From Pedobacter sp. (GTDB lineage Bacteria; Bacteroidota; Bacteroidia; Sphingobacteriales; Sphingobacteriaceae), in NCBI GenBank assembly GCA_030149995.1, contig JASLGV010000071.1, forward strand, positions 1-8,729: a stretch of 8,729 nucleotides of DNA, read 5' to 3'. The notes beneath the pieces were generated by a model that had not been told where the DNA came from, did not search any database, and saw only the letters and a list, made by a program, of their open reading frames with translations. The position numbers were made by a program, and so were the translations under genes. Position 1 is the first letter of the stretch; every line of letters begins with the position of its first letter. This document shows, piece by piece, positions 1 through 6,494 of this stretch.

Positions 1-103
1 CCTGTTTTATTTATTGTGCAAACCAGATGGACATTTTTGATGTGTTAATGCAGAAGCCCTCCCAATGTGTGGTTTCCTTAACAATTAACAAAACGATAAG
101 CTT

Positions 104-1045
104 ATGTTCCATCATTCAAAAGACCTGCAGTTCAATGCACGGGTTTCCAGGCCGGACCCTGTTTTTGCAAATATATTATTAGAACAATTTGGCGGCGAGA
201 ATGGCGAGCTTGCTGCGGCCATGCAATATTTTACGCAGGCCTTTGGTGCCAAGCAGCCCCATCCGGATAAATACGATATGCTGATGGATATCGCCACAGA
301 AGAATTCTCTCACCTGGAAATTGTGGGGGCCACCATTCAGATGCTGTTAAAAGGCATTAACGGAGAACTGAAGGATGCGGCCGACTCCTCAGAAATTATG
401 CAGGTGCTTGACGGGAAAGCGGTAAAGGAAAACATCATCCATTCGGCGCTTACGGCCAATCCACATTTTGTAATGCTCAGTAGTGGCGGCCCAAGGCTCG
501 CAAATAGTCAGGGCATTCCCTGGTGTGCATCTTATATTCATTCAAACGGAGATTTAACCGTCGATTTAAGATCAAATCTTGCATCCGAATCGCGTGCCAA
601 ATTGGTTTATGAGCACCTGATGAAATTCACAGATGATCCTTATGTAAAAGAAACCTTATCATTTCTAATGACAAGGGAGGTAGCCCATTATAAGATGTTC
701 GAAGCCGCACTGGATACCATACAACCGAATTTTCCACCGGGTGTATTGCAGGCCGATCCGAGGTTTACCCAGCAGTACTTTAACCTCTCTCCGGAAAATT
801 CTTTTACAGGACCGTGGAATACAGGCGAGATACCGGGAATGGGCAAAGACTGGGAACTGATTGAAGATCCCGCTGCTTTTGTAAAAGAAACCGAAGGGTT
901 AACCGATCTTCCCGATCGCAAGGCTGAAGCACTTGAAGAAACAGAAGCCATGAACATAAAAATAAGTGAGGAGAAGCGTGCAGAGGCGAAATCTTCAGAA
1001 CCCGAAGGTATCGCACAGTGGAGCGAATATGAACAGAAAGTATAA
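104..1045 (+). CDS. Manganese (non-haem) catalase
   Basis: Converts hydrogen peroxide to water and oxygen with a dimanganese centre, probably in the cytoplasm since no signal peptide is seen. The 313-residue protein is full length for the family. It opens with MFHHSKDLQFNARVSRPDP, close to the N-terminus of known Mn catalases, which fixes the ATG start. From memory of the Lactobacillus plantarum enzyme, the metal ligands correspond to Glu35 (in GGENGEL), Glu67 and His70 (TEEFSH), Glu162 (ASESRAK) and His195 (TREVAH). All five are present, and both late ligands show the same 14-residue offset. Tyr42 next to the first ligand is also kept. The four-helix core spans about residues 20-205. The last 55 residues are highly charged and glutamate-rich, with no recognised domain. 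It is followed by its own terminator, so it is probably monocistronic. No clear promoter or Shine-Dalgarno sequence was found in the 103 bases upstream. It is the family of Salmonella KatN. Activity is inferred from intact ligands. Confidence 0.95.
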   Translation: MFHHSKDLQFNARVSRPDPVFANILLEQFGGENGELAAAMQYFTQAFGAKQPHPDKYDMLMDIATEEFSHLEIVGATIQMLLKGINGELKDAADSSEIMQVLDGKAVKENIIHSALTANPHFVMLSSGGPRLANSQGIPWCASYIHSNGDLTVDLRSNLASESRAKLVYEHLMKFTDDPYVKETLSFLMTREVAHYKMFEAALDTIQPNFPPGVLQADPRFTQQYFNLSPENSFTGPWNTGEIPGMGKDWELIEDPAAFVKETEGLTDLPDRKAEALEETEAMNIKISEEKRAEAKSSEPEGIAQWSEYEQKV

Positions 1046-1062
1046 TCCCATGTGTCAATAAA

Positions 1063-1091
1063 GAAGGGTGCTGAAAAGTGCCCTTCGTTTT
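1063..1091 (+). terminator. Rho-independent terminator of the catalase gene
   Basis: GAAGGGTGC pairs with GTGCCCTTC (two G-T wobbles) around the loop TGAAAA, followed by GTTTT. It begins 17 bases after the catalase stop codon and separates that gene from the downstream two-component pair. Confidence 0.75.
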
Positions 1092-1238
1092 GTATATAAG
1101 AGCAGGCTTTAGGCCATTAACATAGTCTTTACGGAAAGGAGCAGGAAAATTAAAACTTTATGAAAGAAACCGTGTTGTTTAAATGCATGAATATTTCGAC
1201 AATCCAAAGTCGCCTTGTCTCGATCACGCCCAATTATA

Positions 1239-1886
1239 ATGAAAAATATCATTTTAGCAGAAGATCATAAGGTTGTAAGGAACGGACTTAAAATGCTTCT
1301 GGAATCTACCAACCAATACAAAATCGTTTTTGATGCCAACAATGGCCAGGAAGTGCTTGATGCACTTGACAACGGATTACAGGTAGATCTGGTTGTTTCA
1401 GACATCAGCATGCCTGTAATGGATGGAATTACCATGATCAAAGAATTAAAACAACGAAATTACCAGGTACCGGTATTGATTATTTCCATGCTCGAAGATG
1501 ATTTACATCTTTACCAGGCTTTAGCGGCCGGTGCCCGTGGATTTCTGACCAAGTCGGTAGACGCTGAAGAGCTGTTTTTTGCGCTATCGAGAATCGTTGC
1601 CGGAGAACGTTTTATCTGTTCTGAACTTTCCCTTAAAATTATTGATAAGTTAATCGATACTTCCATGGCGCCAGCCTGTGAAATGCATGGTTTAGAATTT
1701 TCTTCCAGAGAGATTGAGATCCTGCAATTAATTGGACAGGGCCTCACCAATGCAGAAATGGCAGATAAACTATTTATTTCACGCCGTACCGTAGAAGGAC
1801 ACCGCCAAAGCTTAATCGATAAAACAGGCGCTAAAAATACAGCTGTATTGATGCGCTTTGCCTATACAAAAGGAATAATCAATTGA
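1239..1886 (+). CDS. NarL/FixJ-family response regulator (REC + LuxR-type HTH)
   Basis: A DNA-binding response regulator of 215 residues. The receiver domain covers about residues 1-120: acidic pocket Glu8/Asp9 (LAEDH), phospho-acceptor Asp55 (VVSDISMP), Ser83 in the switch position and Lys105 (FLTKSVDA). The C-terminal LuxR-type helix-turn-helix covers about 153-213, with the signature SSREIEILQLIGQGLTNAEMA and recognition helix around SRRTVEGHRQ. The frame is open upstream to a TTG at 1215, but MKNIILAEDH is the canonical receiver N-terminus, so the ATG at 1239 is chosen. The histidine kinase gene starts 27 bp after the stop, so the two are very likely co-transcribed and cognate partners. 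No transmembrane segment. The genes it controls are not visible here; the upstream catalase is one possibility but has its own terminator and no recognisable binding site. Confidence 0.95.
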   Translation: MKNIILAEDHKVVRNGLKMLLESTNQYKIVFDANNGQEVLDALDNGLQVDLVVSDISMPVMDGITMIKELKQRNYQVPVLIISMLEDDLHLYQALAAGARGFLTKSVDAEELFFALSRIVAGERFICSELSLKIIDKLIDTSMAPACEMHGLEFSSREIEILQLIGQGLTNAEMADKLFISRRTVEGHRQSLIDKTGAKNTAVLMRFAYTKGIIN

Positions 1887-1913
1887 GGTAAGGTTAAATA
1901 AGCAAAACATAAG

Positions 1914-2987
1914 ATGTTAGCCACAGACCATGAAATTTTTTGCCAGATGGGAAGCTTATCTCCCGATGGCTATTTTATATATGATATTGCAGAAGCAACC
2001 TTGGCGTATTTCAATACAGGCTTGAGCAGTATTTTTGAATTAAGCTTTGAAGAAATCAAAGAGGTACCCGGCAGGTTAATGGGGCGGGTTCATCCTGAAG
2101 ATACAGAACATGTAAAGATTTGTTTTGAAGAGCTGATTGAAGATAAAGGGGCAAAGAAATATATATTCAGACTGAATATATCGGGCAAAGAAAAATATCT
2201 TAAAAGTTCTTTAATTGTATCGGCAAATGACCGTTATATCTTTGGAATCGTGGAAGATATTACTGTTACACAGCAAAACAAAATTCACATCGAACAAATC
2301 AACGCGCGGAAGAACGTTACCTTAGAGGTCCTTGCACACGATCTGAAAGAGCCGATGGGCATGATTAGAATGGCCGCTTCCTCCCTGAAAAATAACATCG
2401 GTCACATAGAAGAAGAAGATCTGAAAGATGCTTTACAGTTTATCAGCGAGATGTGCGAGCGCAACCTGAAACTGGTGCGAAGCTTAATTAACCATGAGTT
2501 TTTAAAATCGTCGGTAGTGGCAATTAAAAAGGAAAGGACAGATTTAATCTGGGAGCTTAAAGACGTGGTGAGGTTTTACAGCCGTTCACATTTAAGCAAG
2601 ATCCGGAATTTTATTTTCTCCAGTGCTGAAGAGAAGATTTTTCTATTTCTGGACAGTATGAAGTTTATGCAGGTAATCAACAACCTGATTTCCAATTCTA
2701 TTAAGTTTACCAACTACAGCGGTACAATTGAAGTGTATGCCGAGGAACGTGGCGATAAGGTAATGATTTCTGTAAGTGATGATGGAGTGGGCATTCCAAA
2801 GGAGATCCGGAACAAGTTGTTTAGGCATAGTAAAGAAGTATTGCGAAAAGGACTTAATGGAGAGGAATCTGGCGGATTGGGAATGAATATTATTAAAGAT
2901 ATAGTAGACCTGCACGGAGGCAGGATCTGGTTGGCGAGCGAAGAAGGAGTGGGAACGACCTTTTTTATTGAACTTCCAAAAAATTAA
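1914..2987 (+). CDS. Soluble PAS-domain sensor histidine kinase
   Basis: Probable partner kinase of the preceding response regulator, 357 residues. It has no signal peptide or transmembrane helix, so it should sense a cytoplasmic signal. An N-terminal PAS fold of the PAS_3 type (about residues 15-122) carries the typical GRVHPED and VEDITV landmarks. The dimerisation/phospho-acceptor region (about 130-200) has the H-box AHDLKEPMGM with His142 as the phosphorylated residue. The HATPase_c domain (about 245-355) shows the N-box NNLISNSIKF (Asn257, Asn261), the G1 box SDDGVGIPKE and the G2 box SGGLGMNI, ending in the usual GGRIWLASEEGVGTTFFIEL strand, so it looks catalytically complete. The ATG at 1914 follows the regulator stop by 27 bp. 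Heme or flavin binding by the PAS domain cannot be judged from sequence; redox or oxygen sensing would fit the neighbouring catalase but is speculation. Confidence 0.94.
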   Translation: MLATDHEIFCQMGSLSPDGYFIYDIAEATLAYFNTGLSSIFELSFEEIKEVPGRLMGRVHPEDTEHVKICFEELIEDKGAKKYIFRLNISGKEKYLKSSLIVSANDRYIFGIVEDITVTQQNKIHIEQINARKNVTLEVLAHDLKEPMGMIRMAASSLKNNIGHIEEEDLKDALQFISEMCERNLKLVRSLINHEFLKSSVVAIKKERTDLIWELKDVVRFYSRSHLSKIRNFIFSSAEEKIFLFLDSMKFMQVINNLISNSIKFTNYSGTIEVYAEERGDKVMISVSDDGVGIPKEIRNKLFRHSKEVLRKGLNGEESGGLGMNIIKDIVDLHGGRIWLASEEGVGTTFFIELPKN

Positions 2988-3074
2988 CATTTAGCGTATT
3001 CAACACTCAAAAAGGCGTAGTTACCACCCGTTAATATAGAAACAAAGTTGACGTATTTTTAGGATGGTGTACTT

Positions 3075-3113
3075 AAAAAAAGGAAAACAATCTGATCATT
3101 GCTTTCCTTTTTT
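3075..3113. terminator. Bidirectional terminator between histidine kinase and ECF sigma genes
   Basis: The A-tract plus GGAAA on the left pairs with TTTCC plus a T-tract on the right, with an inner CAA/TTG extension across one mismatch and the loop TCTGATCA. A-rich left and T-rich right arms make it a terminator for both converging transcripts. The sigma-factor stop codon lies only 3 bases to its right. Confidence 0.8.
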
Positions 3114-3116
3114 GCT

Positions 3117-3623
3117 TTAAGACTCATACTGTTTAAGGCATTTTTTCAGCTGAATCCTAGCTTCGTGAATATAGGTTTTAATTGTGCCCAGAGGAAGCAG
3201 TAACTCATCCGCAATCTCCTGATATTTATATCCCTCAAAGTACCGGATAAAAGGGATTGAATACTTTTTAGGTAGGATGGATAGTGCCAGATAAATATCC
3301 TGTAAGGCAAAACTTACAATAGAATCGTTGTTGCAGGCACTGTAATAGAGATTGGCAGGAGTAATATCTTCCTCTTGAACGATGCGGTTACGGGTTTTCA
3401 GGTTTTTTTTATAATTGTTGATAAAGGTATTTTTCATAATTACAAAAAGCCAGCCTTTAATATTGGTGCCATCTTCAAACTTGGAGACATAGCGTGTAGC
3501 CTTTAACAAGGTTTCCTGTAACAAATCATTTGCATCTTCCGGATCCTTCGTAAAATAGAGGGCGTGTGATCTGAGAGATGAGGTATGAAAACGAATGGTC
3601 TCGCTGAATTCTTTCTGGGTCAT
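3117..3623 (-). CDS. ECF-family RNA polymerase sigma factor
   Basis: A sigma-70 family extracytoplasmic-function factor of 168 residues, redirecting RNA polymerase to specific promoters. Region 2 covers about residues 10-78, with the core-binding/-10 helices DANDLLQETLLKA and GTNIKGWLFVIMKNTFINNY. A short linker follows. Region 4 covers about 107-162, with the -35-recognising helix-turn-helix YKYQEIADELLLPLGTIKTY and the arginine/lysine-rich end EARIQLKK. There is no C-terminal extension. The ATG at 3623 gives the normal N-terminus. No anti-sigma gene is adjacent: downstream is the convergent kinase, and upstream is a 325-bp spacer followed by a barrel gene on the same strand. How its activity is controlled is therefore not shown here. 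The reverse strand just before the gene contains an AT-rich TATATTTTG that resembles, with one extra base, a Bacteroidota -7 element, but no good -33 partner. Confidence 0.94.
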   Translation of the reverse strand: MTQKEFSETIRFHTSSLRSHALYFTKDPEDANDLLQETLLKATRYVSKFEDGTNIKGWLFVIMKNTFINNYKKNLKTRNRIVQEEDITPANLYYSACNNDSIVSFALQDIYLALSILPKKYSIPFIRYFEGYKYQEIADELLLPLGTIKTYIHEARIQLKKCLKQYES

Positions 3624-3907
3624 AAGTTTTTGTTTAGTATATATTGGAGAGAAGACAAAATATATACCACGGATAGGTGTTTATTTTACCCGGTTTTTTC
3701 ATTTCAGTAGATTACACCGGTTGCGTATTTTTACCTGATGCCTTTTAAGTCATAGACCTTAATCCATACACAGAAGCTCAATGCTGGTTTTTATAAGCGG
3801 TAAAAAGAATTGTAATGATATAGTGAAGATAATTATACCTGGCATTTTGAAGATGGCCTGAAAACAAAGGGAGGTTTGGGCTGGATGAAAATAACCGGTT
3901 TCCGGTT
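3624..3907. other. Intergenic spacer without a convincing gene
   Basis: No convincing gene is seen between the ECF sigma start and the barrel gene terminator. The part nearest the sigma gene is its promoter region. CCGGT-type words recur (near 3690, 3716, 3895 and 3902) without forming a clear array. A 32-codon + strand open stretch (3819-3914) lacks an early ATG; it is discussed under findings. Confidence 0.5.
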
Positions 3908-3950
3908 AAAAACATAAGCCCTGGTCTCAATGTCCAGGGCTTGTGTTTTT
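3908..3950. terminator. Strong terminator of the outer-membrane barrel gene
   Basis: A perfect 9-bp stem AAGCCCTGG/CCAGGGCTT (3916-3924 with 3934-3942) surrounds the loop TCTCAATGT. The stem extends, across one mismatch, with AAAAACA/TGTTTTT. On the - strand it follows the barrel stop codon directly, with the TAA overlapping the A-rich edge of the arm. The outer A/T tracts would let it stop transcription from either side. Confidence 0.88.
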
Positions 3951-5340
3951 AAATTCTAAAGTTTACAGAAAGAATAATTCTGTTTTCTTTCTTTCTTAAA
4001 TCCGGCTTCCAGTCTGGGGTAATCGGGTCTGTAATAAAGCCTGTTGGAGAAGTGGTGCCGTCAGGGCCGGCAAAATAAGGAATGTTTGCATTCCGGTGGT
4101 CGTATTCCAGCCTGAACGTGATGTAATTATTTGGCATAACATCGAAGGTAGAGGTTAGCTGGGTCATTTTTAAATGCTGGCCTGCTGCAACAGCGAGATC
4201 GTAATCGTTTGGAATTTGTCCGCTTGCCGCAGGGCTGAAAGAAAGATAACCACCCGGGTTGGTGACATAATCACCACGCAGGGTAAGCGCCATTTTATTA
4301 TGGTTAAACCACAAACGGTTTGCAATGGAAGTCCCCGCCATATAATTGTTTTTTGCCGAAACACCATCGCCTGTCTGGAACCCATAGTGGTTATTGATGC
4401 TGAAGGCAGCCTGAGAAATTCCCGAAGCTTCTTTGTTGTGGCTGTACCTGAAAACAAAACTGTCGTCGTGGTGGAACCGGTGTACCTTAGAAAGGCTTTG
4501 AGCACCCGCAACGTGGGTATCATTGCCATAATAGAAATTGGTAACCAACTGAATGTTTTCATTGGGTCTGTAGTAATTGGAAGATCCTATGCCCGGATTT
4601 TTACTCCAGCTATTGTAAGATTGCCAGCCGTTCAGTACCCAGAATTCTGTACGGAAATTCCTGGTTGGGTAATATTGTATCCTTGCCCCCTGGAAATAAA
4701 ATGGTGTAAAATCGCAGACCATCGAGCGTTGGTAACTCCAGTTTTCCTGTAAAACATAGCTTTCCAAACCGATGTACGACATGAAAATTCCCATCTCTAC
4801 ATTTAGGCCATAGTTTACATTAAAGTGGTAGCCAGCTGCACCTTCTCTGATTAGTTTTAGATTTTCGGTTCCTGTATTCCGTCCCCTGGCTACAGATCCG
4901 TCTGCTTCCTGTACAACGTGGGTCATGCTGCCTGTTTGTAACCATAAGCGACCAATAATGTTCTTATAGTTGGTTTCAATGCCAATTGAAGCCTGATTCA
5001 GTTGAAACTCGTTAGATCTGCCCGTGGTAGATGAAATGGTCTGGGTATTATCTTTAGGCCTGGCAAAATTGTAATTGAAATAACCATCAAGCAGTACACT
5101 TCCGGTTAAGATGGTTTGACCATCTTTATCTTTAAAATTAAGCAAAGAATTCTGATTGCGGTTTTGTCCGTTAATCCACGAGAGATCATAGCCATCGAAA
5201 GGAATTTTTTCAGCTTTAACAGTGTCTGTTTTGCTGTCTGTTTTCCTGGATGCAGGAGCGGTAGACTGTGCATACAGGTTAAAAGTATAAATACCGCAAA
5301 GAGCGGTTAAAAGAAGTGCTTTTTTCATGATCGTTATCAT
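3949..5340 (-). CDS. Outer-membrane beta-barrel porin (BBP2 / OmpL-like family)
   Basis: A predicted outer-membrane beta-barrel of 463 residues (459 from the second ATG). A signal peptide is clear: MKKALLLTALCGIYTFNLYA, with probable cleavage before Gln25. A low-complexity Ser/Thr/Lys linker follows, then a barrel rich in alternating aromatic strands from about residue 75. The motif FDGYDLSWINGQNRNQ near the mature N-terminus resembles the start of the Bacteroidota 'putative beta-barrel porin-2' family. The chain ends in IILSVNFRI, an amphipathic last strand suitable for BAM recognition. Two starts are possible: ATG at 5340 (MITIMKK, sharing ATGA with the upstream small frame) or ATG at 5328 (MKK, the cleaner signal peptide). 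There is no TonB-dependent plug, so passive diffusion of small solutes is the best guess. The substrate is unknown and no neighbouring gene reveals it. Confidence 0.85.
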   Translation of the reverse strand: MITIMKKALLLTALCGIYTFNLYAQSTAPASRKTDSKTDTVKAEKIPFDGYDLSWINGQNRNQNSLLNFKDKDGQTILTGSVLLDGYFNYNFARPKDNTQTISSTTGRSNEFQLNQASIGIETNYKNIIGRLWLQTGSMTHVVQEADGSVARGRNTGTENLKLIREGAAGYHFNVNYGLNVEMGIFMSYIGLESYVLQENWSYQRSMVCDFTPFYFQGARIQYYPTRNFRTEFWVLNGWQSYNSWSKNPGIGSSNYYRPNENIQLVTNFYYGNDTHVAGAQSLSKVHRFHHDDSFVFRYSHNKEASGISQAAFSINNHYGFQTGDGVSAKNNYMAGTSIANRLWFNHNKMALTLRGDYVTNPGGYLSFSPAASGQIPNDYDLAVAAGQHLKMTQLTSTFDVMPNNYITFRLEYDHRNANIPYFAGPDGTTSPTGFITDPITPDWKPDLRKKENRIILSVNFRI

Positions 5341-5543
5341 TTTACCACAGCGAAAGAATACTGGGGGGCGTTGTTTTTAAATTTATGGTGCAGATGGTTG
5401 CTTTTGTATAAATGCGGAAGCAGACCAAGGGAACCGGGTTCTTTTTTGGAGCTGAAATAAGCTTGATGGGCATTTGGAAACCCGGTAAGAACCTCCAACG
5501 GCATGGAGGAGGAGGTAAGCAGTTGTTTAATCAAATTTTTCAT
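5337..5543 (-). CDS. Candidate small protein translationally coupled to the barrel gene
   Basis: A 68-codon frame starting MKNLIKQLL and ending FAVVK. I do not recognise it. It has no transmembrane helix, signal peptide or known motif; it is basic and histidine-rich near the C-terminus (NHLHHKF). Three things argue for it. It begins at an ATG behind an AT-rich stretch (ATTATTAAA), common before Bacteroidota genes. Its TGA overlaps the longer barrel start as ATGA, a classical coupling arrangement. Its codon choice is similar to that of its neighbours. Against it: it is short, no family is recognised and no promoter is seen upstream. It could instead be an untranslated leader or an upstream regulatory ORF for the barrel gene. 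Confidence 0.4.
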   Translation of the reverse strand: MKNLIKQLLTSSSMPLEVLTGFPNAHQAYFSSKKEPGSLGLLPHLYKSNHLHHKFKNNAPQYSFAVVK

Positions 5544-5846
5544 TTTAATAATATGGTTGTTTCAGGCCTTAAACCGATCTTGCTTTATGCAGCAAGAAGA
5601 ATAAGACATGCGGCCGGATGCCAAAAGAATGCCTCTTGTTAATTAGTGCAGAGAAAAACCTTTCTGTTCGGTTTAAATGCAGGTTATTTTTTTTAAAGGC
5701 TTTTTTATCTTCAGAAAAGCTTTCCATTTTGGAAGGTTGTTTTTCAAATTGGAAAGCCCGCTGGCTTTGGTTTGCAGGCTGGTTGATGACAGGCGAGTGC
5801 CAGTTTAGAAGGAACAATAGCCCGTTGCTTTTAAATTCTCTATTTA
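5544..5846. other. Intergenic region between the barrel unit and the HopJ gene
   Basis: No convincing gene is seen. The stretch should contain the promoter of the leftward barrel unit, but no TTG/TANNTTTG pair was found on the - strand. It holds a small perfect hairpin (CTTGCT/AGCAAG, 5579-5596, no T-tract) and the TTCCA/TGGAA repeat cluster annotated separately. The only sizeable frame on the - strand (5569-5817) needs a TTG start and resembles no protein. Confidence 0.5.
5719..5757. promoter_or_regulatory. TTCCA/TGGAA inverted-repeat cluster, possible operator
   Basis: Outer arms GCTTTCC (5719-5725) and GGAAAGC (5751-5757) are perfect inverted repeats. Inside them lies a small palindrome, TTCCA-TTT-TGGAA (5722-5734). 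Three GGAA-type half-sites in 39 bases suggest protein binding or a stem-loop. It lies about 175 bp upstream of the leftward small ORF and about 110 bp upstream of the HopJ promoter -7 element, so it could serve either. No T-tract follows, so it is not a terminator. Confidence 0.35.
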
Positions 5847-5877
5847 TTGTTCTGTAGCAGGTAGCGGCTTATATTTG
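5847..5877 (+). promoter_or_regulatory. Bacteroidota-type promoter of the HopJ-family gene
   Basis: A -33 element TTG (5847-5849), a 20-nt spacer and a perfect TANNTTTG -7 element, TATATTTG (5870-5877). Transcription should start near 5883, leaving a 5' leader of roughly 33 nt before the ATG at 5916. It is the best promoter match in the window. Confidence 0.7.
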
Positions 5878-5915
5878 CGGCAAATTACAACGAACCCAAT
5901 TTTACACTAAAGTTT

Positions 5916-6257
5916 ATGAGCACATCACTGACTACATTATTAAGCAGTTTAAAAGAAAATTCGATACTATTTAAAGAGGTAATCGATTTTATTGAAGCAA
6001 GTTATAATCATCAGCCAACAGCTTTTAAAAACGGAGATACATATAACGAAGCGACCCAAAATCAGGGAAGTGCAAAGGTATTTGCCTTCGCACTGATAAA
6101 TGGTTTAAGTGAGGCAGATACCCTTTCTTTGTTCGCAGAACATTACCAGGCAGTATTGGCTGATCCAACGGGAACAGATCATCAAAACATAAGACAATTT
6201 ATGCTGAATGGCTGGGCGGGAATCGTTTTTGAAGGAACGGCACTGATTTCGAAATAA
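5916..6257 (+). CDS. HopJ-family protein ('type III effector HopJ' family)
   Basis: A small cytosolic protein of 113 residues matching the HopJ family along its whole length. Conserved features seen are FKEVIDFIEASYNHQPTAF (19-37), the FKNGDTYNEATQNQGSAKVF block (37-56), the SEADTLSLFAEHY segment (65-77) and the C-terminal signature DHQNIRQFMLNGWAGIVFEG (88-107). No signal peptide or membrane segment. The family was named after a Pseudomonas syringae type III effector, but members are widespread in free-living bacteria without a type III system. None is visible here, so the effector label is probably misleading and the cellular role is unknown. The gene has its own clear promoter and no close co-directional neighbour, so it is probably monocistronic. 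A strong terminator follows only about 180 bp after the stop. Confidence 0.9.
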   Translation: MSTSLTTLLSSLKENSILFKEVIDFIEASYNHQPTAFKNGDTYNEATQNQGSAKVFAFALINGLSEADTLSLFAEHYQAVLADPTGTDHQNIRQFMLNGWAGIVFEGTALISK

Positions 6258-6308
6258 GAATTCGGCTGCGGCCGGTTTAATGTGGTAAATAAAAAATTGC
6301 AGGGGTAG

Positions 6309-6433
6309 ATCAGCTATGTATATCAGGAGTACCTGTATAAAGTATTTCAACCAGCATTAGCGGGCGCTTTAGATGAATATGGTTGGTCTGCTTTGTTCGT
6401 TATCATGTTGTACAAATTATCATCCTGGTCTTG
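6309..6433 (+). pseudogene. Possible relic of an AmpG-like MFS transporter
   Basis: A frame open from after the TAG at 6306 to the TAA at 6516, without an ATG in its first 30 codons. It encodes a protein-like stretch: YKVFQPALAGALDEYGW, then SALFVIMLYKLSS. As I remember them, AmpG-type permeases have a segment in which 'QPF..FF.R.GW' leads into a helix ending 'LL.I.LYKLGD', and this stretch resembles it. The likeness breaks off just before the terminator hairpin. It has no start codon, covers only 30-40 residues and has no flanking domain, so if real it is a decayed fragment. The match is by eye and could be chance. Confidence 0.25.
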
Positions 6434-6477
6434 GAAGCATCTCTTCTACAGTTTATTTAGAGATGCTTCGCTTTTTT
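6434..6477 (+). terminator. Strong rho-independent terminator, rightward
   Basis: A perfect 11-bp stem GAAGCATCTCT/AGAGATGCTTC (6434-6444 with 6459-6469) around a 14-nt loop, followed by GC and six T (6472-6477). It ends the rightward HopJ transcript and lies in the convergent gap before the oxidase gene. On the - strand no T-run follows, so it is directional. Confidence 0.88.
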
Positions 6478-6494
6478 GCAGGATGACAACTGTT

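Noticed and set aside
1..103. Promoter for the catalase gene.
   Set aside because: TTTTTG occurs near 34-39, but no TANNTTTG lies at the proper distance; an alternative sigma factor may be used, but nothing specific can be supported.
1215..1238. TTG start giving eight extra residues on the response regulator.
   Set aside because: MKNIILAEDH from the ATG at 1239 is the normal start of a receiver domain; a TTG start is not needed.
1160..1270. A 36-codon frame (starting MKETVLFK) overlapping the response-regulator start, with AAAGGAG upstream.
   Set aside because: The purine-rich site is 18 nt from the ATG, too far to act on it. The frame is short, resembles nothing and overlaps the real gene in another frame.
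4174..4752. A 192-codon + strand frame inside the outer-membrane barrel gene.
   Set aside because: It is antisense to a clearly coding gene with signal peptide and barrel strands, and its own product has no recognisable features.
5579..5596. Perfect 6-bp hairpin CTTGCT/AGCAAG as a terminator.
   Set aside because: No T-tract follows on either strand and the stem is short.
5569..5817. An 82-codon - strand frame between the small coupled ORF and the HopJ promoter.
   Set aside because: It needs a TTG start, has low-complexity basic composition, and runs through the repeat cluster; no protein resemblance.
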